Positions 8,173 to 18,500 of a stretch of 64,000 nt of DNA are shown here, in pieces. The DNA is from JABIBT01 sp964471565 (GTDB taxonomy: Archaea; Nanobdellota; Nanobdellia; SCGC-AAA011-G17; PNOQ01). The stretch spans positions 54,100-118,099 of the forward strand of contig CAYYFK010000001.1 in the NCBI GenBank assembly GCA_964471565.1, in the 5' to 3' direction. Below the pieces are notes generated by a model that saw only the letters and a list, made by a program, of their open reading frames with translations, was not told the origin of the DNA and searched no databases. A program made the position numbers and the translations under genes. Position 1 is the first letter of the stretch. Every line of letters starts with the position of its first letter.

Positions 8173-9258
8173 TCATTCCAAAACGTATATTTCTCTCTCA
8201 ATAATACTCTTTTTGTCCTTATAGACTATTGGAAATTTAATATCATCTACTCTTGCTATTTTAAATCCAGATTTTTTAAAAAAAGAATTTATTTCCAATT
8301 TATATTTTTGCCTATTTGAAGCTTTAAAGATTGGCATCACTATAGCCAATTTACCATTTTTCTTTAACATTTTTTTCAGATTAATAAAAAAAGGTTCATA
8401 TAACTCATTTAATTCTTTAACAACTTCAACAACTTCCTCTTTCCTTGGATAACTCTTAAAATAAGGTCCCAAATAAGGTTCACTGGCCACACAATCAAAT
8501 GAATTTTCCTTAAAATACTTATCAACTTTTGAAGAATCTCCGAGGACAATATTATAATCTTTCTTAGAAATAGAATTTAGATTTTTCAGCGCCTTTTTTC
8601 TAATCTCCTTATCTATTTCAACTCCGCTACAAGTTATTCCTTGTAAAACACATTCTTCTAACAAAACTCCCATGCCGCAAAAAGGATCTAACAGGATCTT
8701 TCCTTTCTTCCCCCCAGCAAGATTAATTAAAATTTTAGCCAACCTAATTGACATATTTCTTTTAAAATCATTATATGGCCTTTCGTTATCTCTTTTTTTA
8801 TACTCTTTAGGATTAGAAACCTGGAAAGTCCTTCCAACATATTTATCACAAACAACAAACTCTAAAACACCATTCAATTCTCTTGGTGTAAAGTGGGTTT
8901 CTTTGGGTTTTTTTCTTGTTGCTTTTATTTTTTGAAATTTAAACCACTTAGATATATACGCTTCAAACTTTTCAAAAATTTTATCACTTCCATACGCACT
9001 GATGGCATAATTAAGTTTATTCTTGCTTCCCAAATAAAAATCTATGTCTTTAATTTCGTTCTCAAGTATAACTTCAGCTATCTTAATAGTTCCTCCAAGT
9101 TTAGATATGTCTACATCGAATTTATCAAAAGAAAAAATAGCAATATTTTTCTCATAATATTCTAATTTATATTTCAAATTAAAATTCTTAAAATAACTAA
9201 TTAATTCAGCATAAGATAGTTCCGGATCCCTTCCTAAAACAAAAATATATTTCTTCAT
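8173..9258 (-). CDS. tRNA (guanine-10-N2) methyltransferase, Trm11/Trm-G10 type
   Basis: The 361-residue protein has an N-terminal THUMP-like region (residues 1-150) and a Rossmann SAM-dependent methyltransferase domain. Motif I is LDPFCGMGVLLEE near residue 198. The acidic ribose-binding position is in CSGVEID. The catalytic motif IV is SEPYLGPYF near residue 257, a D-to-E/S variant of the DPPY motif that is usual in Trm11 proteins. It methylates G10 of tRNA. The downstream Cas4-like gene has its own promoter, so the two are only neighbours. Confidence 0.85.
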   Translation of the reverse strand: MKKYIFVLGRDPELSYAELISYFKNFNLKYKLEYYEKNIAIFSFDKFDVDISKLGGTIKIAEVILENEIKDIDFYLGSKNKLNYAISAYGSDKIFEKFEAYISKWFKFQKIKATRKKPKETHFTPRELNGVLEFVVCDKYVGRTFQVSNPKEYKKRDNERPYNDFKRNMSIRLAKILINLAGGKKGKILLDPFCGMGVLLEECVLQGITCSGVEIDKEIRKKALKNLNSISKKDYNIVLGDSSKVDKYFKENSFDCVASEPYLGPYFKSYPRKEEVVEVVKELNELYEPFFINLKKMLKKNGKLAIVMPIFKASNRQKYKLEINSFFKKSGFKIARVDDIKFPIVYKDKKSIIEREIYVLE

Positions 9259-9277
9259 AAAAAAATAGGCCCTTTAT

Positions 9278-11293
9278 TCATTTATTTAACTTTCTAATTG
9301 GATTTTTCTGCTCCATGGAAAAAATAACAAATGGTCTATTATCCAAATATTTTCTAACTTTTATATTATCTATAATAACACTTCCCTTCAAAAAACTGTC
9401 TGCATTAAAATTAACCATGCCAATTTCTGAAATTAAATCAAAATTCTCCAAGTTCAAAGCAGATTCCTCATTAAAATAAAAATCAAAATTGGTATCGGAT
9501 TTCTGAACAATACTAATATCATTCCAAATAAAATGGTCATACATAATTCCAGTAGGTTCCCACCCATCATATTGATGATTATAAACTAAAAATTCATTTA
9601 TGGCTTCTTCTCCACCAAATTTTAGACGTGCACCAAACCTATCTCCATCTAAATTTTTAATTCCCACTTCTCCCCTACTAAAATGGGTAAAATAAATAGA
9701 AAAATCAACAGCAACCTCGTTAAGGGATTTATTCATAGATTTAGAATCGACTCCCCCTGGCCTATACAATGGCAACCAACTGAGATAATCAGAAATAAAT
9801 TCTCCAGAAATAGTTTCATCCTTTTCTGTTTGAATAAATACCTTATCTTCTGAGCTATCCGAACAAAGAAGATTTTGCTTACTTGTGGCATACTCTATAA
9901 CTGCTCCCACCTTGCTTCCATAATTATGGCATTGACTATTGCAACCAAAATAATACATTCCAATTTGATTTGAACCAATGTCATCTTTAACAATAACTGG
10001 GTCTTCGACCCTAAGAAAATTATATTCTTTGGTTCCAGTCAAAAAAGGGTTTTTTGAATATCTTGTCCAATTAATTAAATCTGTACTATGGGCAGCACCC
10101 AAGAAAAGCTTGAAATTACCTACTTCCTCCCCCCCATTATAAGTCATCAAATATTGTCCAGGAGACAATTCAATTAATTTAGGGTTCGCAACGTGTTTCC
10201 CATCCCATTCACCCGATTCCCCTAAAAAACCTGCAGACCCATTATGCATAGGGGTCCAATTATATCCATCATCTGAAGTAGCAAAAAAAATCTGGAAATG
10301 ATTCAGGCTAGGATCAATTCCTTCCATTCCCATAATATATCCTCCAGTAGAAAGTTTTATCATGTATGGAATAGAAGGTTTTACATTAGAAACTCCATCC
10401 TGCCCATAAAATTGATATTCTGTCAGTACAGGATTCCCAATATATTTTTCCCAGTTTATACCATCATATGAAGTAGCAATACCAATTCCATAATTATCGC
10501 TCGAATTTTTACCGACATAATTCATTAAATAATAATTTTCATCCAGCTTAATAACATTTCCAGTGGCAATTGTACTATCATCCCATTCTCCAATTTCTCC
10601 TTGACCTAAAACAAGAACGCCATCCGACCACTCTGTTCTTTTAAGTCCTTCAGAAACTGTCCTAAATATTCTGGATCCATCCACCCCAGATCCATACCCC
10701 ATATAATACCCAATATAGTGTTCATCTTCAACGACCATATATCCTTTTTCATCAATCATGGGGGCAAATCCCCTAATGCTCTTATTATCTAGGCCATCTC
10801 CATGAGGTTCAATAATAGGGTTTTTCTCGTCCTGTTCCCAAATACCAAGAGAAAACTTATCAAATATTTTAGGGCATTTCCTATTTCCAGAATAATCATC
10901 AAAATATAAAAAAGTACTATATCCGTCACTTAAACTATTGGCATCATCATTTCCATAATAAAGATAAATTTTATTTTTTATAGCCCCTTTTTTTGAAGAA
11001 GGCAATTTCACCCAAAATTTAGAATTCTCCTTTACATTACATTCCTCTGTCCAAAAATCAAGCAAATTACCACTATAATCTGTAAACCGAATATCTGAGC
11101 AATCATAATTTATTTTGCCTCCCTTGTATTCCCTAGCAAATCCCTTATTTATCTCAATTTGGTAGTCGCTAACATCCTCAAAAGATGCAATATTCACTGG
11201 GATCCTATACTCCCAATTACTTAACCAAGCATAGCTTGGACTAGCTAAGGACAAAAAAATCAAAAATACCAGTAAACTTTTCCATAATTTCAT
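9278..11293 (-). CDS. Secreted DUF2341 plus five-bladed beta-propeller (glycosidase-like) protein
   Basis: A signal peptide (1-22, ending SPSYA) is followed by a DUF2341 domain with its typical start WLSNWEYRIPVNI and the IYLYYGNDDANSLSDG strand near residue 110. Residues about 140-470 form a propeller resembling GH43/GH130-type proteins, with repeated patterns such as YYLMNYVG, WEKYIGNPVLTEY and SWDG-like KNPFLTGT. A beta-sandwich follows. No C-terminal anchor is seen, so it is likely released or bound non-covalently. It may bind or cleave a host or matrix polysaccharide. Catalytic residues cannot be assigned with confidence. A TATA box at 11312-11323 supports the leaderless start. Confidence 0.7.
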   Translation of the reverse strand: MKLWKSLLVFLIFLSLASPSYAWLSNWEYRIPVNIASFEDVSDYQIEINKGFAREYKGGKINYDCSDIRFTDYSGNLLDFWTEECNVKENSKFWVKLPSSKKGAIKNKIYLYYGNDDANSLSDGYSTFLYFDDYSGNRKCPKIFDKFSLGIWEQDEKNPIIEPHGDGLDNKSIRGFAPMIDEKGYMVVEDEHYIGYYMGYGSGVDGSRIFRTVSEGLKRTEWSDGVLVLGQGEIGEWDDSTIATGNVIKLDENYYLMNYVGKNSSDNYGIGIATSYDGINWEKYIGNPVLTEYQFYGQDGVSNVKPSIPYMIKLSTGGYIMGMEGIDPSLNHFQIFFATSDDGYNWTPMHNGSAGFLGESGEWDGKHVANPKLIELSPGQYLMTYNGGEEVGNFKLFLGAAHSTDLINWTRYSKNPFLTGTKEYNFLRVEDPVIVKDDIGSNQIGMYYFGCNSQCHNYGSKVGAVIEYATSKQNLLCSDSSEDKVFIQTEKDETISGEFISDYLSWLPLYRPGGVDSKSMNKSLNEVAVDFSIYFTHFSRGEVGIKNLDGDRFGARLKFGGEEAINEFLVYNHQYDGWEPTGIMYDHFIWNDISIVQKSDTNFDFYFNEESALNLENFDLISEIGMVNFNADSFLKGSVIIDNIKVRKYLDNRPFVIFSMEQKNPIRKLNK

Positions 11294-11325
11294 AAAATTT
11301 AAAATCTTACTAAACTTATAAAGGT

Positions 11326-12525
11326 TTATTTTCTTCTTTTTCTAAAGTAAATAAACCACCCTATATTGATAAGTACCAAAACAACCAAAGCAATTACAAT
11401 CACATTATTCTTATCCATTCCAGGCCCATTGGCTATCACCGCGCCAGTTCCAAAAAAATCAAACTTAATTGAATTTAAACTAATAATTGTTTTGACATTT
11501 TTCTCTATTTTTTCATCATCATAATTTAAAATTATTTTAAAGTTATATTCTCCTTCTTCTACCCCCGCAGAATCCCAGAAAGCGGTTAACTCCATTTTAG
11601 ACATTGGAGGAATATCCTCGGAGGCACTCTTGAATCTGCCTATTTCTTCACTTAAATCCATAACAATTAATTCAACAAATGCATCACTTATTTCTTCAGA
11701 CCAACGGTTATCAACCAGAATATCAAATCTGGCAATCTCTCCGAGTCTAAAGTTTTTAACGGTTATATCTATAACCTCTACATTCTTTTCTCCAACATCA
11801 AATATCAAATCACCATAACTTACTTCACCATCATAAGTTAATGTAAGCTTAGCATAATATTTCCCTATATTTATTGGGCCATTCCAAGTAGCCTGAAATT
11901 CTTTTCTATTTTGTGCATCTATAGAATCCAGCTTAGTCTCTAATGTAATTATTTTCTCATTAGTCAAACCATATATATCTATTATCCCTTTGGCATTTAC
12001 TATTTTTTGATTCCCAAGATTGCTAGCTACAATTCTAAAATCCACTTGATCTATTCTTCCCGTCTCTATTATGTTTAAATCAGAAATAACATATTTCCCA
12101 GGATAAGGAACCTTTATTCTTAATTGATGTACAACTGCTACACTTGCCCCCATCATGGTATCCGATGTAGCATAATCTTTTGGAATTTCCCTTACAACTA
12201 TTTTGACATCATGGTCTCCAGGGATACCAAATTTATTAGGTAAATTATATGAATATCGAATGGTTTTTGATTCCTCTCCTTCTATAAATTCCAATTCATA
12301 ATCTTCAAGTCTCACAACGTTTGCATCATCTCCCTCTAAATAGATAACAACTTTCATTTCTTTATTCTCAGTATTAATTATTTTCAAACTAATTTCATCT
12401 TCCAACCCTGGTTCAAAATCTACTATCTTCCTTGCTGGAGAAATTCCTAAGGCACTTACTTCATTGATAAAAATAATAAGAACTAAGAAAAACATACAAA
12501 TTCCTATTTTTTTTATTAATTTCAT
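11326..12525 (-). CDS. Membrane-anchored NEW3/Ig-fold protein, coupled to the giant surface protein
   Basis: A signal peptide (1-25, ending NEVSA) is followed by LGISPARKIVDFEPGLEDE and tandem Ig-like domains of the COG1361/NEW3 kind. A C-terminal transmembrane helix (VIVIALVVLVLINIGWFIYF) ends in RKRRK. The first domain pattern (P..x..F.PG, a Y....G step, then IPGDHDVKIVV) is shared with the 375-residue protein at 21389-22516, so these are paralogues. Its ATG overlaps the stop of the 2514-residue gene (ATGA), implying equal expression and a partner or chaperone role for that surface protein. The role is inference. Confidence 0.65.
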   Translation of the reverse strand: MKLIKKIGICMFFLVLIIFINEVSALGISPARKIVDFEPGLEDEISLKIINTENKEMKVVIYLEGDDANVVRLEDYELEFIEGEESKTIRYSYNLPNKFGIPGDHDVKIVVREIPKDYATSDTMMGASVAVVHQLRIKVPYPGKYVISDLNIIETGRIDQVDFRIVASNLGNQKIVNAKGIIDIYGLTNEKIITLETKLDSIDAQNRKEFQATWNGPINIGKYYAKLTLTYDGEVSYGDLIFDVGEKNVEVIDITVKNFRLGEIARFDILVDNRWSEEISDAFVELIVMDLSEEIGRFKSASEDIPPMSKMELTAFWDSAGVEEGEYNFKIILNYDDEKIEKNVKTIISLNSIKFDFFGTGAVIANGPGMDKNNVIVIALVVLVLINIGWFIYFRKRRK

Positions 12526-15500
12526 TCTGTTAAGCTACTCTCAAACAATATATATGAGGTTTTGTTTCCTGCAGGCTCATCTGAAGGAAGTTCTATTAAT
12601 ATTTCACATTGCGCAGTATCATTAGTATCTTGATATTTCAATGAATCAATAGCAATAACTTGTGCAGTGGCCATGTTTGTCCAAGTAACAAAAGAGTTCA
12701 ACCAATCAAATGCTGTTTCTTCACTACTATTATCAATTCTAAACTGGTAGTATGAAGTATCCATTGCAACAGCATCAAATAATGTGGTCGCATTAACGCT
12801 AATATTAATTAAAGCATTACCATCATTTTTAACTACGATTGGTGTAGGGCTTTCATCAGTGGTATTATCCATATCTCCCGTATATAATCTCCCAAAATTG
12901 GGAGATTCATTAATCAAACTAACCGCCAAGAGAGATTGGACAGTAAAATTATACGGATCACTCCAAACTCCCAAGTCAGAGGAATCATTAGCCCTAACTC
13001 TCCACCAATAACTTAAATCTAAATCTAAATCACTAAGGATAGTATACTCATTAGTCGCAGGAGAAACATTTATTATAATCGGTTCTGAAAAAGCATCACT
13101 ATCATCTAACTCCAGCAAGTAGGTTAAACTATCTCCATCAGCATCATTAGGAATACTCCAATTTGATGTCTCAGTCCTATCTACTGTTATGTTTAAATTT
13201 GCCGGGCTATCTAAAACAACTTGATTTGGGGGTTTATTCAAAATAAGTAGGGGATTTGATAAAGTAACCGGACCATCTTCCTCTAGATCATTTGGAGTTA
13301 TAGCAACAGACCAATTATGTGTTTTCACTGTACCATTAGATAGAATTCTCATAGGAGAATGATTTGCTAACCCCGCTTGATAATTAGCTAAAATTTGTTC
13401 ACTTGAAAGGGATTCATTATATATTCTTAGTTCATCTACACTTCCATTAAACATTCTACCTGGATAATAGGTATCTCTTCCTACCAGCACATCAATACTT
13501 GAATCTCTTATATTCCCAGTATATTCTTCGCCCTCTGTCCTTACTCCATCAATATATAAAGAAATATTTTGTCGATCATAAACTCCAACAACATGGTGCC
13601 ACCCTCCTACAGAAACCCCCCCAGAAGTAGTTGCAGAATAGGCTTGATCGGCAGCTGCAGCGCCCAATATTCTGAATTGTACATCTCCGCTTGTCCAAGC
13701 CCTAAGCAAAAAAGAGTTTCTATGGCCTGCAGTTCCTTCTGCAGCACCAGACCCCTTCATAACAAAAGATTGGTAATCAAGATCTTTAGATTTATTTACC
13801 CATATTTCTACAGTTAGTTCTTTAGTTATATTCAAACTATCGGTGTGACTAAAATTAATATATGGTCTTACACTTTCATTTGGATTAAGAGAATACGCTC
13901 CCCCCTTTGCTCCACTATTTATCCATACAGGGTAATTTAGTGAAGAGCCACCCTCCCATTGCTGGAGAGTACCATTATTTCCAAAAGTAGAATAATCTTT
14001 TATTATATTTAAAGCAATAGAAGATTCATTTGAATCAAAAGGAGCATTCAAAACAGCCGAAGAATTTCCATTCAACCTCCAATCTGTTATGTTATAAATT
14101 CCATCTCCATCATTATCTACATAAGTATCAAAATAAACAGTTAAATTTTCATCGGTGTAATTAGTATTGCTATCTGAAGTTGTATTTAATAGAACATTTG
14201 TGTATGCTGATGGAATGGTATTCAAAATAGTTATATTGCTAGAATTCCCCCATCCACCAAAAATAGTGCCATCATGCAATCTTATACTACAATTCCATAC
14301 CTCCCACTTGGTAGTATTTGAACTATTTAGGGTTGCATTAAATAATGTTCCGCTTGCATAAGAATCATTGTAGTCCTGACTCAACCATAGAACTGAATTA
14401 TTATACCACCTTACACTAACATTTAATTTATTAGAATCTGGATCAGTTATTGTAGCTGAACAATTTAAGTTTTGAGTAGTATAATTTGTTGGCCCGCCTG
14501 TAGCATTTAAAAGAGGACTTGGGGTATTGGGAGCAACATTACTAGTCCCTGTAGTAAAATTATAAGTTCCAGTTTCGTTACAATTATTCTCATAATCACA
14601 AGAGGTTAAATTATAATAATATATTGTACCTTCTGACAACCCAGATAGATTAAAAGAATGGAATAATCCCAAACTTAAGTTTCCATAAGTTGTTCCTAGG
14701 GAAACAGTTCCCCCATAATTAAGGGAGGCATTTGAAGATTCTTGACTAGTCCAATTTATATCTACAGTAGTATAGCCAGTTGTATTAGTTCTATTAAGTA
14801 CCCAAGGAATTTCTTCGGTTGCCGAGAATATTGAATTATAATCTAGGTTATACTTCTTTTGTTGTTCTGTAAAGTTATATCTTATGCCAGTATTATTTTC
14901 CCAAGATACATTTTGATTGGAGTTATTTAAAATGATTATATTATCGTGGGTTGTAAAATTAGTATTTGAGAAATTTGTTCCATTATCTGAAAATCCATAG
15001 ATATAGCTTTGGTTGTGCACATAAATTCTATTATTATAGACTTGGAGATTAGTTACATTTCTAGGATTTTCATACTTAGCATTCTTTGCTACAATGGCCA
15101 TTGGGCTTTCAGTCCTATTATAATTTGGACAAAAGAAGGTATTATTGTAAATTGTTGTATTGTGTCCTGCCCTTGTTACAAACCCTTCAAAATTTGTTTG
15201 ATTTTCCATAGTATTATTATATGCCCGATATAATGTTTCATGTTTGGATAAAATTCCATATCCCCCCCCTATTACACGATTATATCTTATTGTAGTATTA
15301 AACGTGCTTGCTGTAAATAGTGGGTGTTTACTTGTATGAACCCTTGCCATCCTAATTGTATTATTTTCTATAATTGTATCATTCATATCTCCTTGAAAAT
15401 TAGTAACTGTATCTTCCCCAACATAAATTGAATATCCTGCAGGAACAGATATTGCAGAAACATTATGATCTATGGCATTATTCCTTATAGTCATATTTTT

Positions 15501-18500
15501 GTTTGGTCCGTTGCCTGCTCCTTTTATGTGGATTGGGACCCCATCACTTATGTAAAAAGAGTTATTTTCGAACAAACTATTAGAAACATTAATCACCCTA
15601 ATTGCATATCCATTTGTTGATCCAGTACTCATATTAAGGAATCTTGTATCATTCCCCCATACATTATTTTGTATTTTCAACCCACCATTGTTATTTGCAG
15701 ATGCATGGATTGAAACCCATGCTCCAGAAAAATTTCCATGCCAGAAAGTATTATTTTTTATTAATAGGTTTTGGCTATTATTTATTGTTATTCCATACCT
15801 ATTAATATAATCATTTTGATTTCCAAATTGATTATCTTTAATTTGCCAATTAGAACCAATATTATTTACTTCTATACAAGAAGAGCTAGAATTTTCAAAA
15901 TAATTTCCTTGAATAATTGTATTATTTGGAGAAGGTCCATAATATTTTATATGTGTACTAGTTAATTTATATGTAAAATTATTATTCTTTATTGTTACAT
16001 TTGAAGAATCATAACCAGATATTCCAGTCCCGGTATTATTGAAAACATTATCTTCAATGTGCCAATTATGTCTTGGACCGGGGGAGCCGCCATAATCATA
16101 CATTGCTATTCCATAACTTGTTGTATTCACAAAGGTATTATTATAAAGATTTATCACTCCAGTTCCCTGGTCTGCCCAAATTCCATCCTCTGTATTATTC
16201 CCATCTATGACAAAACCCTTAAACGTAACATTATTTGCTCCTGTAATAAATCTTATAACAATAGAAGAAGCACTAGTATTTGCTTGTATTACTGCTTGTG
16301 ATTTATTATAAGAAATAAAAGTTCTATTCTGTACATTCTTATCCATAATTAATAAGTAGTTTGATGCATAAGATTGTTCCCTGTATAATCCATCTCCAAC
16401 ATAAATAATCGCATTTGCTCCCGCTGTATTTTCTGCATAATTTATAGTCTTCCATGCATCTTTCCAAGAAGTTCCAGCATTAGTATCGTCCCCATTCTTA
16501 GAAACATAATAAGTATTATTAAATTCTTTAAGAGTAAACTCACTTGAATTACCCCACTCACTTCCAGCAAGGCTATCATTTAATCTCATAGCACAATGCC
16601 AGCTATCTCCTTCGGCCGTATTTCCAGAATCCAAAGATCTATTGAACAAAGTTCCACTAATATAACTATTAGTAGAATTAGTAAAATTTCCTTCGACTAT
16701 GTAATCATTACTTCTATACCACCTTACTGTAACATTCATTTTATCAGAATCTGGATCAGTTATTGTAGCAGAACAGTTTAAATCGACAATGGGAGAATTA
16801 GATCCGTCTGTGGTATTTAGAATTGGGCTTGGGTTATTTGGAGCACTATTAGCAGTTCCAAACTCAAAGAAAATAGATTTATCACTTGTTAAATTAACCT
16901 CCTTAAATTGTCCATCATAACTAGAATGATTAACTACAATAGTGTAATTGGTTTTATATCCATAATTTCCATGGGTCCTATTAATCAAACGTTCAGTTAG
17001 GTTTTGTCTAACTATATTACCATTAATATCTGTTGTAAGATTAAAAACAAGATTATTGGATTTAAATTTAGGCTTGCTCCCACCAGTATTATTATATCCC
17101 TGAACAACAGAATCCGAAAGATTGCTATTATCAGTAGATAAATTGGTTTTAACATCCAAAAACCATTTAACCTCAAAAGAGTTCCACCCCCTATCCCACT
17201 GAATATTTCCTGAAGAAGTATTTAATAACGTGTTATTTTCATCTCGTTCTCCGTTCGCCATTCGAAAATTAAGAGAGGATCCAGACACAATAGAATTAAT
17301 AAAAGTATTATAAGTTAAATTGGACATATAAAGTGCAGTAGCAGCAGTAATACTAACATTATTGAAAGTATTGCTCTCAGAATGGTAAGTAAGCCCCCCA
17401 TATGTGCCTGCAGCATTACAGCTTGAATTTACTATGTGCCCATAAAGGCTTCTACTCATATACATACAATTTGAGTTAGAATCAAAATTAGCAGAAGTAA
17501 GATTAAAATTATCTGTCTCGTGAACATATAAGGCATAGGAGGAAGAGCCCGCCCCAGTAAAATTATTTACAATTAACCCATCGATAGTATGAGCATATAA
17601 ACAATAAGTTCCACAAGAACCAACAGAGTTATTTATTAAAGAAATGTCATTAAGACTTCGAGCATAAACTCCCGTAGTAGTAGAAGAAATGATATTATTA
17701 TTAGTAATATTATTAAAAGGACCGTTTGGATAAAGATAAAAACCATATTTATTCCCCTTAAGAGTATTATTATCAAATATATTATTCCTAGAAGTACTTT
17801 GAACAGAGTAGAATGCTGCTGAAGCAGTTTGGGAAGTATGGTTTTCAATTCTATTATCAACCATAGTGCTATTTTGAAAGTTTAACCCAAAATCAATTCC
17901 ATAGTCTTGTGAAGAATCTGTAGTATATATCGTATTATTAGTTATAGTCCAGTTTCCACCATAGCTTAAAAGCATTCCATGATCTGTATTATCATAAATT
18001 ATATTATTTTTTACAATAATATCATATAAATAGGTAACATATATTCCCCATCTATTACTACTAATATTATTGTTACTAAAATTTAACCCATAAGATCTAG
18101 TTGATGAAGAGGCCCTAATGCCTGCCCCACCAGTAATGTTATAAAAAGTATTGCCATCTACTAACCCCCCATTTGTATTTTTAAAATCGATTCCTAATAA
18201 TGAACCAGAACCCTGGTAATTCTTAAAAGTATTATTTACAAAAGAAACATTGCTACTAGTCTGAGATTTAATTCCATAATCATACAACTCAGTAAAAGTA
18301 TTATTCAGCCAAAGGTTATTATTTCCCCAATTAAATCCGCCCATAGCAAATTGTTTAATATGACAATTTTTTACTGTTATTCCATGTTTATTATAAGCTA
18401 TCCATATTCCCCAATTAGAATCATCCACATTATCTCCATCTATTATATGTCCATCACAATCCAAAACAGTATTGGTAGCAAGAGATAATCCATTTGCAGC

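Noticed and set aside
15009..16301. Several plus-strand frames opposite the beta-helix region
   Set aside because: They mirror repeated Asn codons (ATT/TAT on the other strand) and show no ribosome site or family pattern.
17636..17860. Open frame of 74 codons on the minus strand rich in Ile/Leu
   Set aside because: It lies wholly inside the giant surface gene in another frame; hydrophobic runs arise from AT-rich codons.
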